Part shown: piece after piece, positions 14,201-27,100 of the stretch
How positions within the stretch are numbered: position 1 is the stretch's first letter
Layout of the letters: each line of letters opens with the position of its first letter
From: Lineus longissimus
Taxonomy: Eukaryota > Nemertea > Pilidiophora > Heteronemertea > Lineidae
Assembly: GCF_910592395.1 (NCBI RefSeq)
Contig: NC_088308.1
Location: 6,835,001 to 6,899,000, forward strand
Length of the DNA: 64,000 nt
Direction of reading: 5' to 3'
The notes under the pieces: generated by a model
Told to the model about the DNA's origin: nothing
The model's input: the letters and a program-made list of their open reading frames with translations, nothing else
Database searches by the model: none
Position numbers and translations under genes: made by a program

Positions 14201-17200
14201 CGCCATCGCGTCGAAAGTTGCGGGAAAATGGCCTCATGGAATCAAGCCGCAAAGCTTTTATTTCAAAAACCAATGGGATGCTTTTAGGGCCAACAAATCT
14301 GGATGACCACATGTCCATGCCATGGAGTGGGAAAATTCTTATCTTACGGAAATGGAAGAGACGGGGTCTGAGACAGGTGTGGGCAGAGAAATGTCAAAGA
14401 AATCACATCGCGGATGTAAGAAAAAAAAATATGCCCGCAGACAGATAAGCGGTGCTTGGACGAGAAGACATTATTGCTGAATAACTCCAGAATAGACTGT
14501 AAGAACAATGATGGTATCATTCGTCACCGCAATTTTGCCATTACTTAACGGATGCAGATGAAAAACTCATTTGATTGTAAAAATGCAAATGGTTTCGTTG
14601 GAAAAACGAAACAAAAGCCTAAACCACCAGAGAACTTGGGAAAGGAAGTACAATGTAATTGATAGGCCGTTCGTTGTGAAAGGCCACCAGCACTTGCGAC
14701 TTCGCCATGGTATTTACTCATACTCAACGAAGAAGAGCAGAAAACGCCATTGTAGAAACCCACGAGATATATCTGACACTCTTCATGACGAAATGTTTAT
14801 ATTCCAGCATTGTTCATAAAAAATCATGCCTTCCCACCTAATCTCACAGACAAAATACTGAAAATTTCAGTCGAAAAATGGAGTATCAAAGTAGGCTCCT
14901 TTTTAAAACTAAATAATGAGTAAATTATTTTGAGTGTCAAATAATAATCTCAATGTGACTGCAGTACGTGTCGATATCTTGTCATCTAACCTTGGTTATC
15001 AAGAAGTCGGTAAATAAAATGTTAATAAAATGACAGCGGTGATGAAAAGCACGTTATATCCTTGTTAAAACACACAAAGGCCCGGTATTCACCTACTAAT
15101 TTTCTAAAATTCCCGGCCCACACCAGCAACCTCTTCGAACAAAAATCTAGAATATTCAGCCGCAACAGAATTTCATCACTTTCGAAATGAAAGTTTTCTT
15201 GCCGAAATGTTTTTAAAAAGTCGCAGAAAGGTTCTGGTGAAGACAGTGGTCAAGGAAGAAGTTGACATTTTGAATGTCCAGTTGTTTGAGAACCAGGCGC
15301 ACTGACACGTGGCATAATGCATGGACCACTGTATGAGAATACAATATTGGTATGTGCATGATAAAAAAAATTGTAAAATCTATCGGGTTCGAAGAGCGCA
15401 AAAACGGATGTGTCTTATGAGAACATTTGGCGCCACTACATCATTATAAAGTTCAAACTACAAATAAGTGACAAAAAGTGAATTAATGGCCTGACCTTCA
15501 AAAGACCACCTAAAAGCAGCTTTTTATCTCGCGAGATGTTTAAACTAGGCCTTTTGGACACCCTACAGCGATATCGAATGGTTTTTGAACAAGATCTAAA
15601 AGCATCTTGACCTATAATGGGTTAAAAATGTGTCGACTTCAGATCTGCACGATTTCACCAAGCAACGAGCAGTCAGTGTTGGGAAAAACTTTTATTAAGA
15701 TGCCAAAAAGCCGTATAAGATTTACGACGCGATTTTAACATTGTTGTCATTTGCAATTTGAACCAGCGTGGATTGTCCATTTTTATGATCATACGTCACT
15801 TCAAAATATTGTGAAGTGATATCACTTAGCTGAATTTAGTAATTGTCATCATAAAAAATGTTGAACAGCCACTAAGGACAATGCTAAAATATTTTCGTCA
15901 TTTTTGCCCAGAAGGTACGAGTAGATACTCGACCTACAATCCGACCCAATTACAGTAGTTTCATCTATAAAAGAAAACCCGATGTATCAAAGTAAAAGCC
16001 CTTCATGGTGTCAGCTTTCAGTGAAACTCAAGAAGCTTCTGGGGCTGCGCTCACACTAACAGTGCTTTGAATCTTGAAAGCAGAGTTTAGAATTCGTAAT
16101 CTTTATTAACATCTTTACTCTTAATCAAAGTTTAATGTCAGTGTATTGAGAAATTATCCAAGGCCTGCTGTGGAAGGATGCAACAGGCTACAGCCAACGT
16201 TCCATACAAACACACAACATTGTACATTATCACATAACAGACAACTGTATATACACGTCCCAAAGCCGCCGCATAAACTGTTGGAGGCCGCTTTAAGAAA
16301 CGTGGTTACAATCTCTTGTGTTTCAGCGGGTCGCGCACGTTTGACAACCCATGACCTCTAATGTGGTTGATGATGTTAACAGCAATGTTTTTTTTATCAT
16401 ATGTAAGTTGATTTTGATTCAAAACTCCACCAGAATAACTTTTGAGCACAGAGATTTTAGGATCTATTTTCAGTATCACTACGCATTTACATGGAGATGC
16501 GCATGCGCACAACATTGAAAAAGCAGTAACGGCGATCAAGCTGTCTCGGATCTGTCCAAACATCAGTCACGTGTGCGGAATCCAAATAGACCCCCGGGTT
16601 AGTCCACTAACCGCATTCATATTTATCTTTCGTAAATAAACACCATCAGACGTGACACAAGATGTCATTTTCCGTGATCAATCGATAACTTGATGATTAT
16701 TGATAACGCGCTCAACAGCATGAACACGAAAATTCCTGTATGTTCGTAGATGCAGATTCGATTTCAGTGTGAACTGAAAAATATTTTTATGTGCTAAGAT
16801 GTGCAAAGTGTTAACGTTACCGTCGTCAAAAGTCTGCATGTAGGTATATTCCAACAACGATTTCTAAGGATTTTGATTTTTGGTAAGTTGGCATCAGTAT
16901 AGATTACTGGAAGGAACAACTTCTCTTCGGTGACGAAAATGAGCTTCAAAAGAAACCTCAGATAGCCATATCTCCTCCAAATACAGGGCTGAACGTGGCT
17001 TATGCTAGCTACCCTTCAAAATACATATCTTTTATCCCCGAGTTGGACTTGATCTAGTTGCTTGCCGTGTGCACATGCCGAGCATCAGCGCACCCTCAGC
17101 AGGCTCACTACCGCTCGATAAAAATTAATCGACAGTATCGCAAAAGACTTTTTAGCCTGTAGCTGTCAAACCGTTTGTCCCTATAGACACTTCTTAATCT

Positions 17201-20200
17201 ACGGAATGAAATGAAGATTGCATGCTTATAACGCACCCACTAGGTAATATAGTGTCATGAATAAAAAATAAGTAGTTATACTAGGATATTGATACGTCCT
17301 GTTAGGCAAGTTGGCGGATTTTTTTTGTACTGCGGTTTTGGTTCGGATTGTCATCACGCGAGGGTTTTCAAAAAAGAATTCTCAGCAACCAGTCCACCTT
17401 CTCAGGTGGAGTGTTGGGATGACGTTCAAACGAAATCAGCCATTTCTCCCAAGCATTCAGGACCGCTTCACCACAGTTTCTATCACTGCGCCTTAGTATG
17501 ACCCGGTACCTGAATGCCGTCTCGTGACGTCATCAAGCCACCACTTCGCCGGATAGCTACAAACAAGGCGAAGGATTTCATCGTATCCAAGAAACCTCTT
17601 CTCAAACTAGTACATTTCGGCTCCGTCTCTGATAAAAGGTATAATATGCATAATAGATGAGTCTATGATTGACCGCATGGCTTAGTTACATTATTGTATA
17701 AAGCAACTTATCGCCATGACCAGTCAAGGAGTGGCTGGAGAATAGCACACCATTTTCTTGAGAATTTTCGTGAGAATTGCAAATAACCATTCTTCTCACG
17801 CTTGACAACATTCGGCAGGTTTCGCAACCCTTACGGAGAGTGACAATCGGCAATGTACAATGTACTTTCTTTGTCGACGACCGTTTTTCAAGAGTTCCCT
17901 AAGCTTTACTATTATTTATGAAAGCTGATTTACAGGAATTAATTCGTACATTCTGTACTTCATACTTCGCCGTTCCTAAGGGTTGCGAAGCCTGCCAATT
18001 CCCACTAATGACACTCATTCTTGAGGACAGATTGAAGACATCATCACGAACAATTTTTTTTCTAAGCGCAAAAAAGAATTTCATATTCAATATCAATCTA
18101 GACGACGCGCGGGTTCAGTCTTGCATCGATTCATAAATTGAAATTCTGCGATATTTTCGACAAAATAAATATAATCGCGATCTTTCTGATATCTATTTCA
18201 AGATTAAAGATAACAACATGTGTGTTAGTTCTTGCATTTAATGATCCTCGTTTCTTGTTTTGCTTACATCATGACAGACTCACATCTCATGGACGTGGGC
18301 GAAATATTTTTTGCGTCGGATGCCGTCAGGTACTGTTAAAGAATAGTGTAAACAACACTGATACGCCTCGCACTCCAACTTTCAGATATTTCATTCAAAT
18401 ATGCACTGCTTAGATTAGCGCCTATGGCAAATAACTTTAAACGCAGCGAAAATATTCGAAACGTTTAAAAACTGCCTCAAACTATTGCGCGTAGCTCTTT
18501 TTTAACGGCAAAATAAACAGCGCTACCGTATGAACACGATTAAGGATGAATTGAGGAGAAATTTAAGAATTTGCGAGTACTCTTTCTACGCAGGAGTAAA
18601 GTTTCCATTTCGAATAGTGTAAAATTAAGCAGCGCGTGTCAACTTTGTTGGAGAAGTGCGTAAAGTTCATTCAGAATCGAGAAGATATAAGTACATTGTA
18701 ATAGCCCATTCGATGACATCTGGATCTCCGAACCTGGGTATACCTACAGCTTACGCCATGCCCAACATTAAGGCCAATAAACACAATTTGCACAAAGCAG
18801 AAGTGGCACGTAAAACGTTCATCCAGCCTTGGAAGTGCAATATGAACGATGAAGAAGAAACCACATGATTCACAGCTAAGGAGCTTCAACATCTCAAGAA
18901 TTTATTCGCATTCACCAGAGTTTGTAGTGGGAGCTCTCTCAATGGTTTGAAGGAGAATTGGTCAAGGCGTTGTAGCGAGGCTCTCAGGATGATGTAGGAT
19001 GCTGTAGGATGCTGTAGGAATGACAGTGGATTTCTGCTGATAGTAGGTCAAGACGATAAAACGCTTTAAAAAGTTTCGGATTTGATAATTTACAGACAGT
19101 GTATGGTGCAATTGCCGAAGACGAATATACATGTAAGCCCAATGGGTGTTTACAGATTGGGCGAACTAGAACATGCTCGAAACGCTTTAATATTGCATGT
19201 AATTAAGTTAAGATCAATTCGTTTTGGGCCCTCCAGCATTTTACTATCCTCTAAAGGTTAAAGACTGCTAAAGATAACCATTTTAAATTAAAGTGGCCGT
19301 TAAGACTTTTCTCACAGCTAGCAATGTCAAATATAAAAACGAACTATCATATGCCCCCAAGCCAAAAAAAACATTAACCAACAAATTTACAAAACTCTGT
19401 TGATCATCTGGTCAAAAAGTGTGATGTTAGTTGTAACTTTGATTGTTAAATTCCGTAAGATGTCGTGAAATTCTTTAATCTGCCTTTTAAAAAACTCATT
19501 TTACCCCACTGTAAAAATATTATCAATTAACAAACAATCAAAAAAGCATTACGAGTATAATATTGAGTAGCGGTGGCTTTTTTTCTCTGCAAAAGAACAT
19601 TTGCTATATTGTATTCAATGAAAACCCCTTGGCAATTTAGTCATAGTTTAAAGTTGTTACATAATGATAAACTCGTATCGATTCTTCTGAAAATATTTTG
19701 ACACATCGTGAAACGATTTTTAAATCGGAGGGATTATTGGTACAGCTGGTATGACATTAATCCATCAGAATATAATCCAAATAAATTTTACATTAAAGCG
19801 AGTTTCTCTATTCGGGAAGTTATGTTTGATGATTCAAACAATTGAGCGTCCCTTGTAAAAAGGTCAACGAGTGGGTAGGTTATTTTGCTGCACACTGTAA
19901 AAAAGTGGCAATGGTGTGAAATACTGTCTCCCGGTGACTATATACGGTCTTTCATTTGACTCAACCAGTCTTAGATTCACAGAAAACATGAAAAAGTCCA
20001 CAAGCACTCGATGGGCTCTTGATGATAGCTCTCGTCTACTTGTGGGCGATGCCTCAGGTTGAATTCCGAATTTGATATATCTCTCGAGATGCACGCGACC
20101 TAGCAGTGACCCCCGACATTGGCCCAACAGTTTTTACATCCAGGGGCAAATGAATGACAACAAGGAAACAGGACCGGACAAGACAAAAGTTGACTCAGGG

Positions 20201-21817
20201 AGGAAATTTCCCACCGAAGGCGTTGTTGTTGTACTTTCGTTGGTCTAAATCGTTTTTTTTGTGCGCGTAGTTTGTTGAATACGATACACTTCATGCTAGA
20301 TAAGAAACTTCCATTTTTAGTTAAGGTAGAGTTGTCCCAAATATCTCTAATTAGCAACGATTCGTCTGTATAACAAGCAGGTTAGTCTGTAAATGTAACG
20401 AGATATTTTCCTTACTACGGGAAGTGTTGACACTGATTTTGGCTTATTAAAAATGCCCCTGCTGGCCGAAATATGTGTAAAATGTCGGCAAATGAAGCTC
20501 ATTGACAATTCAAGACATTTTTGGCCAAGAGCCGGAATAGATGTACTTATTTCATGTGTGATATGCAGTGCCTTCACGCTGCATTAGGATGAGTTGTCAG
20601 ATTTGAGCAGGAGTTATAAAACTCTGATCAGGCATACCCTTTTGGCTCAGCCTCGTCCCAAGTCATCGCGCCTCCGCAAATTCCTGACGCAAGGTTGGAT
20701 TGTAGGTACGTTTAGTGATGTATCCAACTACATGGGTCACGAGCGTTTCTTTTTTTGACCTTCTTATAAAAGACTGTTTACCCCTTGCGAAGTATTTGCT
20801 GAATTTAAATACTATCATTGTACAACACCAGAAAAGATTAGGTCACTTCCATGCTTTGCTAAATTGACCAAAATTGATCTTCTATTAAAAAGGAAATATT
20901 ATCCAATCAACACAAATATTGAATTTTCATTTCTTTAGCTTCGAAAATGTATTTTTGTGTTGCGGTTTGGAATCAAACAGCGGGAGGCACGAATATCCCA
21001 AAGGGTTGTTTGCATTGTCCGTAAGCTTAGCGGGAGAAACCCCCAAACATTGATGTAGACTGCTAAATGATTAAACAAGAAAAGATTGGTAAACATGACA
21101 TTATCTTCTCTTAAAGCAAATCACTCCTCATGAATATTCTCGGCCAAGGGCAAACCCCGGTGGAATACCAAGTTACGAAGTGCATGAACATAAACGAAAG
21201 CTTCACTCTACTGTGCCTGTGATATCAACTTGTCAAAGTATATGTATAGCAATTGCAGACTTCTGCTCGGTATCGACGGCGGGTCATACCGAAAATACAC
21301 AATTGGATGATGTTAACGATGTGATGACAATTTGACTAATCAAATGCCATCAACTTTGTTATGCCATGACCGTTTTGAAAGAGTCACCTTGAAAGTGGGG
21401 ACAGTCCGGGACTTATTTGACCATAGGACCATAGGACCATACTGACACACAGTAAAAACTAATAGATTAAGTAGAGTAAAGCAGTCGTTTATTTTATGAA
21501 AACTGAATTCATGAGTTTTTGATAAAAATACATAATATTGTACATTCTCATAATTATTTGATCAAAATCAGCTGTAAAACCCATGTCATAATATACATGT
21601 AGGTACAGCACATATAAAGTCAAACAAGGTGGAAAATACATATCATGATATTATGTCAGACAAGGTAACTGATGGCATCAACGTAACTCATTATGTCCCT
21701 CTCTCCATTGACGTATTGTTTCAATGCGTACATATGTGGCTCTCCTCGGGTTTGGTCGGTCAGTAAGGGACGGTTCATATTCCTACGTCTGTGGGGAGGT
21801 TAGCAATACATTTGAAT

Positions 21818-21863
21818 AGGCGAAACAGGAATTAGGCGAAACAGGAATAGGCGAAACAGGAAT
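21818..21863 (+). repeat. Minisatellite, three copies of a 15-16 bp unit
   Basis: The unit AGGCGAAACAGGAAT occurs three times almost without change. It creates a short repetitive open frame on the minus strand that is not evidence of a gene. Confidence 0.85.
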
Positions 21864-24000
21864 ACACCAATATTTCACTACGTTGGGGTATGCCTAATGC
21901 AAAAAGTGCAAATCTTGTCGGCATCTGAGATACTAAATGACTTTGTACCTGGTAATCAAATGTGAAAACTGCTACAGTCGACATACGACGTACATTGTAG
22001 TAGTCTTTATCAATTCTTGATGTACAGGTTATTGGCGATTTACATTGAGAGACAGATATTTTGGCCTGAGACGTCATAGAAGACGATACTTGACTTCTCA
22101 AAATGTCAAATTGTAACGGAACAGCCAAGAATTTTATTTGAATACCGTCGAAAAACGTGGGGATTTCAAGGGTTAATCTATGCTTTTTATGTCACTATCG
22201 AAGCATTTTATGGGAAACAGATGCAGGTGTCGCGCATTATGCACCCTTATTAAGCCTAATCCATGTATAAACACCCAAAGAATTGAATTTTCGTTCTTCA
22301 ATTTGTCTTCTAAGTTTCAACAACCAATTACGCAGGTTTTTACGAAAGCACATACCCCATTTGACTGGTCCACAAAGGAACAATTCTAATAGTTAAATTC
22401 TACACAAACATGTGAAATTGTGACCAAAATACAATCATTAAGAACCAAAGAAACAAATTTGCTCGAGTTAAATTTGAACGCACCGCTACCCCTCCTTTTG
22501 TGGAAGGTTTCTAAACATCAAATATCTCACAGGTCAATTTGGTTTGTTTGTCGAATCGACTGAATTGTGGTCTGGAATGATTTTTAAGTCTAAATAACGA
22601 AATATCTTACACAAGGTATTGAGAAAAAACTGGTTTCTCTTCTGAGAAGGAACTGCCCCTTCCTCTCTCGCCTTTTGAATATCCTTCAAAACGATTTTCA
22701 TTTCTTTTTACGATTTTCATTATTTGTAAAGAAATCATTAAAAATAAGAACGTACGATATTGCATGGGATTCCCCTATTTGAAAATAACATCAATATTAG
22801 TGTCATTTTCTCCTCGCTAGCCCAATGATTATTGACATTTTCTCTTGAGGAAATCCAATACCGTAAATTATCTTTATAATGACGGTTTTACAGTTGCCAA
22901 TATTCATTTTTTGACCTGACACGTACACATAATTTGGTGAGCTGATACACGTACACACACGAAGCCTCTTAAGACGGCGTTCTGTTTTATATCATTATCA
23001 AATCAAAATGAAAAAATCATACTTGGCCAATCGAGGGTCTTTTGATCACAAACAACATTAATTTTTATATTCTCGATCGAAGGAAAAGAAGTGCGCTATC
23101 CAATCAAAGTAGCCGACGAAGTGGTAGTTAATGAATTCAATTGATTAGAAGACTAATATGTCAGTTCAAGGTCGACAACAAAGAGATTGCTCAACAGATA
23201 ATATCTTAAGTTCCTGGCAGCAACAGGTGATATTCTCATATCGGAATTATCCAACTGCTATTCCTCATTAAGATTTTACCTTTGATTTTAAATCATTCAA
23301 TTCCAGAGATGCCTGCATGTGCAATAGACAGAGACGATAGTTAATGAAGTCAGTGGAATCTATTAATTCTTAGAGATGAACGTTTTACAGCAGTTGCGTG
23401 ATGGAGCGTTCTTTCTCTGAAACTTACTTTCTGTTTTGCAGGTCGTACAATGTATATCCCATGTGTGTCGACCAACAGTATGACCAATGTCACTAGTATT
23501 TCAATTACTCTAATTATAGAGACAAAAATATCCCATTCAAAATAACATCATGAAAATAGACGTCTCATCCACCGGGGCTTCCTACGCATTTGTCCCACTC
23601 AGTAAAACATCTGTTTACATTCCTATGTTTCCGGCATGATGGGTCGATGATTGGCCCAATTGCTCGTCAAGGCTTTTAGAATGAGCCTGATTTACACAAC
23701 TTTCCATGACATGTCAGATAAAAAGAGCTACATGTTTATATCATCCATCTGACCACACGCAACAGCATACCGAAGTGTGACCGTGGCCGAAATATCCCGC
23801 GGTTTGTCGGAAATCCCCGAGATCTCGACGGAAATACCCGATGCAGTGGGTAGCCAATTACCCCATTATGGGAATTTGGTATCAACATGAGGCAAATCTG
23901 TTAGATTCAATTTTCCCAATTTGTAATCTGAAACAACAGCAGACGATCAATACTATCAACATGACCATGATGACTGGTGTGTCATATAGTAATCTTTTGT

Positions 24001-24160
24001 CAGTTTTGGATATAATAATATAATATAATAATAATAATGAGTCTTCTATATAGCTTTTATCTTTTGTCAGTTTTGGAAATAATAATATATAGCGCAATTC
24101 CGTGACACTATAGTTCTCGCTCAAAGCGCTTTGGGATATCATATTATTACCCCCGCCTCC
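24001..24160 (-). mobile_element. Truncated SINE 3' end
   Basis: Read on the minus strand, this has GGGTAATAATATG, then AAGCGCTTTGAGCGAGA, then GCGCTATATATTATTATT. These are in the same order as the 3' end of the fuller SINE at 41,771-42,114. An AAT-rich microsatellite extends the tail to about 24,001. The tRNA-like head is missing, so the copy is 5'-truncated. Confidence 0.6.
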
Positions 24161-27100
24161 ACAGAAATCAATCAGGGGTTTCAAGGAGCAACCAGAAGGT
24201 GCTCACTTGAACTCGACCTTGGATGGCCTGCAAGGACACGTGGTGTTTACGATACAGTAGAGTGTATTTCAGAGCTTTCTGCACCAGCATATACAGTTCC
24301 TGATAAACAGGCCGAGACGAAGCTGTGATTGATGACGTGATAAACCACACATTCAGCAACCAGGAGACGATCACTTTTAAGGCCTGTAAAATCAGTGTTG
24401 TGATTTACGAGACTGATGATGAACCGGAACCATGTGTTCACTGAAGCATATCGAGGCGGAACTGTTTACAATTCGTAGTCTGTCACTTGGATCACCACCA
24501 ACAGAATTACAACATTTTTATGCAGAGAAAATTATTGAGTAAACACTGTTGATTTCATGTATTTGCTTGACGGAATATGACTGTAGCACAGTGTTTGTTT
24601 CCGATGTCAACATATCACTTTGAGAATGCATTTTTTTCGGTTTTGAAATAAAAATATCTATGCTCACACATTCAAGGTTGTCACAATATTATTTTGAGGT
24701 CTGTCAGGTCGATGATCGCGTATCGGCGTACCAGATGTTAAATTCCCATGATATCATGAGACTCTATCAGTAGAAAATATCCTATATGATTGTGCATTCG
24801 ATGACATTGACCTATAAAGATGATGCAGAATTGCACCAACAAGTGTATGAATTCATGATTTTTCTTTTCTATTAATCCGGAAGTTGATTCACGAATATCT
24901 GAAATGATATTGAAAATTTGCTTCTAAGGATGCATTCGAACATGCCCAGAGGCTCGGACGTACGCAGGCTCACCCTACCAAATCACAGACGTCTGTAACG
25001 TGTGACGACGTCCGTGACCAAATGTATGAATTATAAATGAATCCATTGTGTTGTTTCCATTAAACCTGTAGCTGATACATATCAAAAATTAACAATTTCA
25101 TCTCATGGATATTTGATATTAGTAAAATAATATTTGGCCTGAGAGGATGATAACATCGTTGCATCCAATAACCATCCACGATCTATTTAATTGTTTCTGC
25201 ATAACGAAAAGATAGTGGAAATCAAATCCCCTTAATACACTGCTTTGATATACAACTTTAATATCGATCACACTGACTTTCACTGTAAAATGAAGCAATT
25301 GACAGTGTCCTTTCGGATAGGTCCAGGTATTTGACATATTTCGCCAGCTTTAAAATTCATTGAAGCCATAAGATACGTTACAGAAGTGTTTGCTAGCTCC
25401 TATCCAAACACTGAGGCAAGGCATCTAGTCCTCCGAGCCTTGATCGACCTCTTTAAAAACAAGATACCCAATGTATGTCATGGACGTCTGCTGTCTTGGA
25501 GATTACATCAGCAATATTATTTCCTCAGAATCGACCGAGGAGAGCCGGAGGCACATAAGGGACTCTACCTATGACCACTTAGTCATGTACCAATCTATGC
25601 GCCACAAATACAAAATGCCAATTCGTTTCGTCAAATGATCAGGACATGTGCTCAAGAGGGCAAAAAGGAAGGAATTCGTGAGATGTCTGTATAGATGATG
25701 ATGTCTGACCTTTCGGGATTTACCCAGAGACACATGGAGGTGTGGTTGCCAAAGAAACAGAGCTGTCTGCAAACACTCCCTCTTCAAGGTGGCTGAGCTG
25801 AGGAAATGGCCTAATGCCCTGGTTGACCATCGGCTGGCTATCAGATTGATTAGTTTGATGAGAATTAGTTGATAATGATGGATGTCTCATTGCGGCTCCT
25901 GCCTGACATTCATTTGCTTGAAATGTTCAGCAGTAATGCCCAGCCCCGCAGCAACATTCTGAGTCAACATGTATAAAAACCAATCGTTAATAGTAAACAC
26001 ACTTTCGGTTAGGCGAACTAGAATCTTTCATGGTGAGATATGTTTACACGTTGTCAAGTTGCTCGACTAAACCAACTCTTATTACATTTTGAAGAAGAAA
26101 AAAGTTGGTTAATTCAAACTTCTTAAGTTAACAAACTACTTTTACATAAAAAGACTGTCGTTATCTTATCTACCAACAAATCAGAGCCACACGCTGTTAA
26201 ATGGTCTGTCATAGCAGAAAAAGCATTAGATTTCTCCGACACAGGCCCTATATTCCGAATAGGACATTTCTCAAGTATACCAAACTCTGGGTGGTAAACC
26301 ATGATTATACACAGACTTGAAGTTGTTTGTCAACGAATGTCGCTTAATTTTAGCAGCACGACCAGTAGCCTTTCTATGCTTATCCTCGACTATACACTGT
26401 GTATGCAAGCGCGTCGTAAGCAGACCCAGCTATACTGACAGGAAGCGCATTCCAATGGTCCAATTCTTTGTTATATGGGATGGACAAGTGCACATTTTAA
26501 TGCCACCGGGGTATAGCCGAATGAAAGACGTACCCGATTGGCATTAGAATACCCTACATAACAAAAGAATACTAGTATGATAAATGGACTCCGAATTGCT
26601 CAAATAATACGTACTGAACATGAATTTCAACATGGTTGTTGGGTAGACAGATACTAGTATACAGATGCAAACTGCACGGCATTGTGTACACAAGTAACTG
26701 CATCTCTATTTTCCTGGGTCAGCATTGCTTACCTATATTTATTACACTCCAAATCAAAAATACAAAAGATTATTGCTGCTTCATGTATGAATTATTAACG
26801 TTCCACTGTTGATACCAATCAAGACTGCTACTCTCGCATTCCAAGGGTTTCGCCGGCGAAGTCACACCCTGGCATGTCGATGACATTAATACTCCTCCAT
26901 ACCAGAGTCTTTCTATACAGAAAGACTCTGTCCATACATAGTCATGAAATATGATAAATATGATTTATTAGCCATGGACGTATTTGCTGAGATGACGACT
27001 CAAGTTCCATCACGCATCAGACAACATGAAGAGAAACCGTGTTGTCTTTCGAAAATGTCAATGAGTGTCAGAAGATCAACTTCCCAACACCAAGGATGTC

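Larger units (their letters stand above)
10468..23990. other. Intergenic DNA, no supported gene
   Basis: No reading frame here resembles a known family or can be chained through splice sites. It contains a strong hairpin at 11,143-11,194, a three-copy minisatellite at 21,818-21,863 and a short GGATGCTGTA-type tandem run near 18,990-19,020. Everything else looks like unremarkable AT-rich DNA. Confidence 0.6.

Noticed and set aside
21832-22128. Minus-strand 98-codon frame with a repetitive C-terminus
   Set aside because: The repetition comes from the minisatellite at 21,818-21,863; the rest shows no domain.
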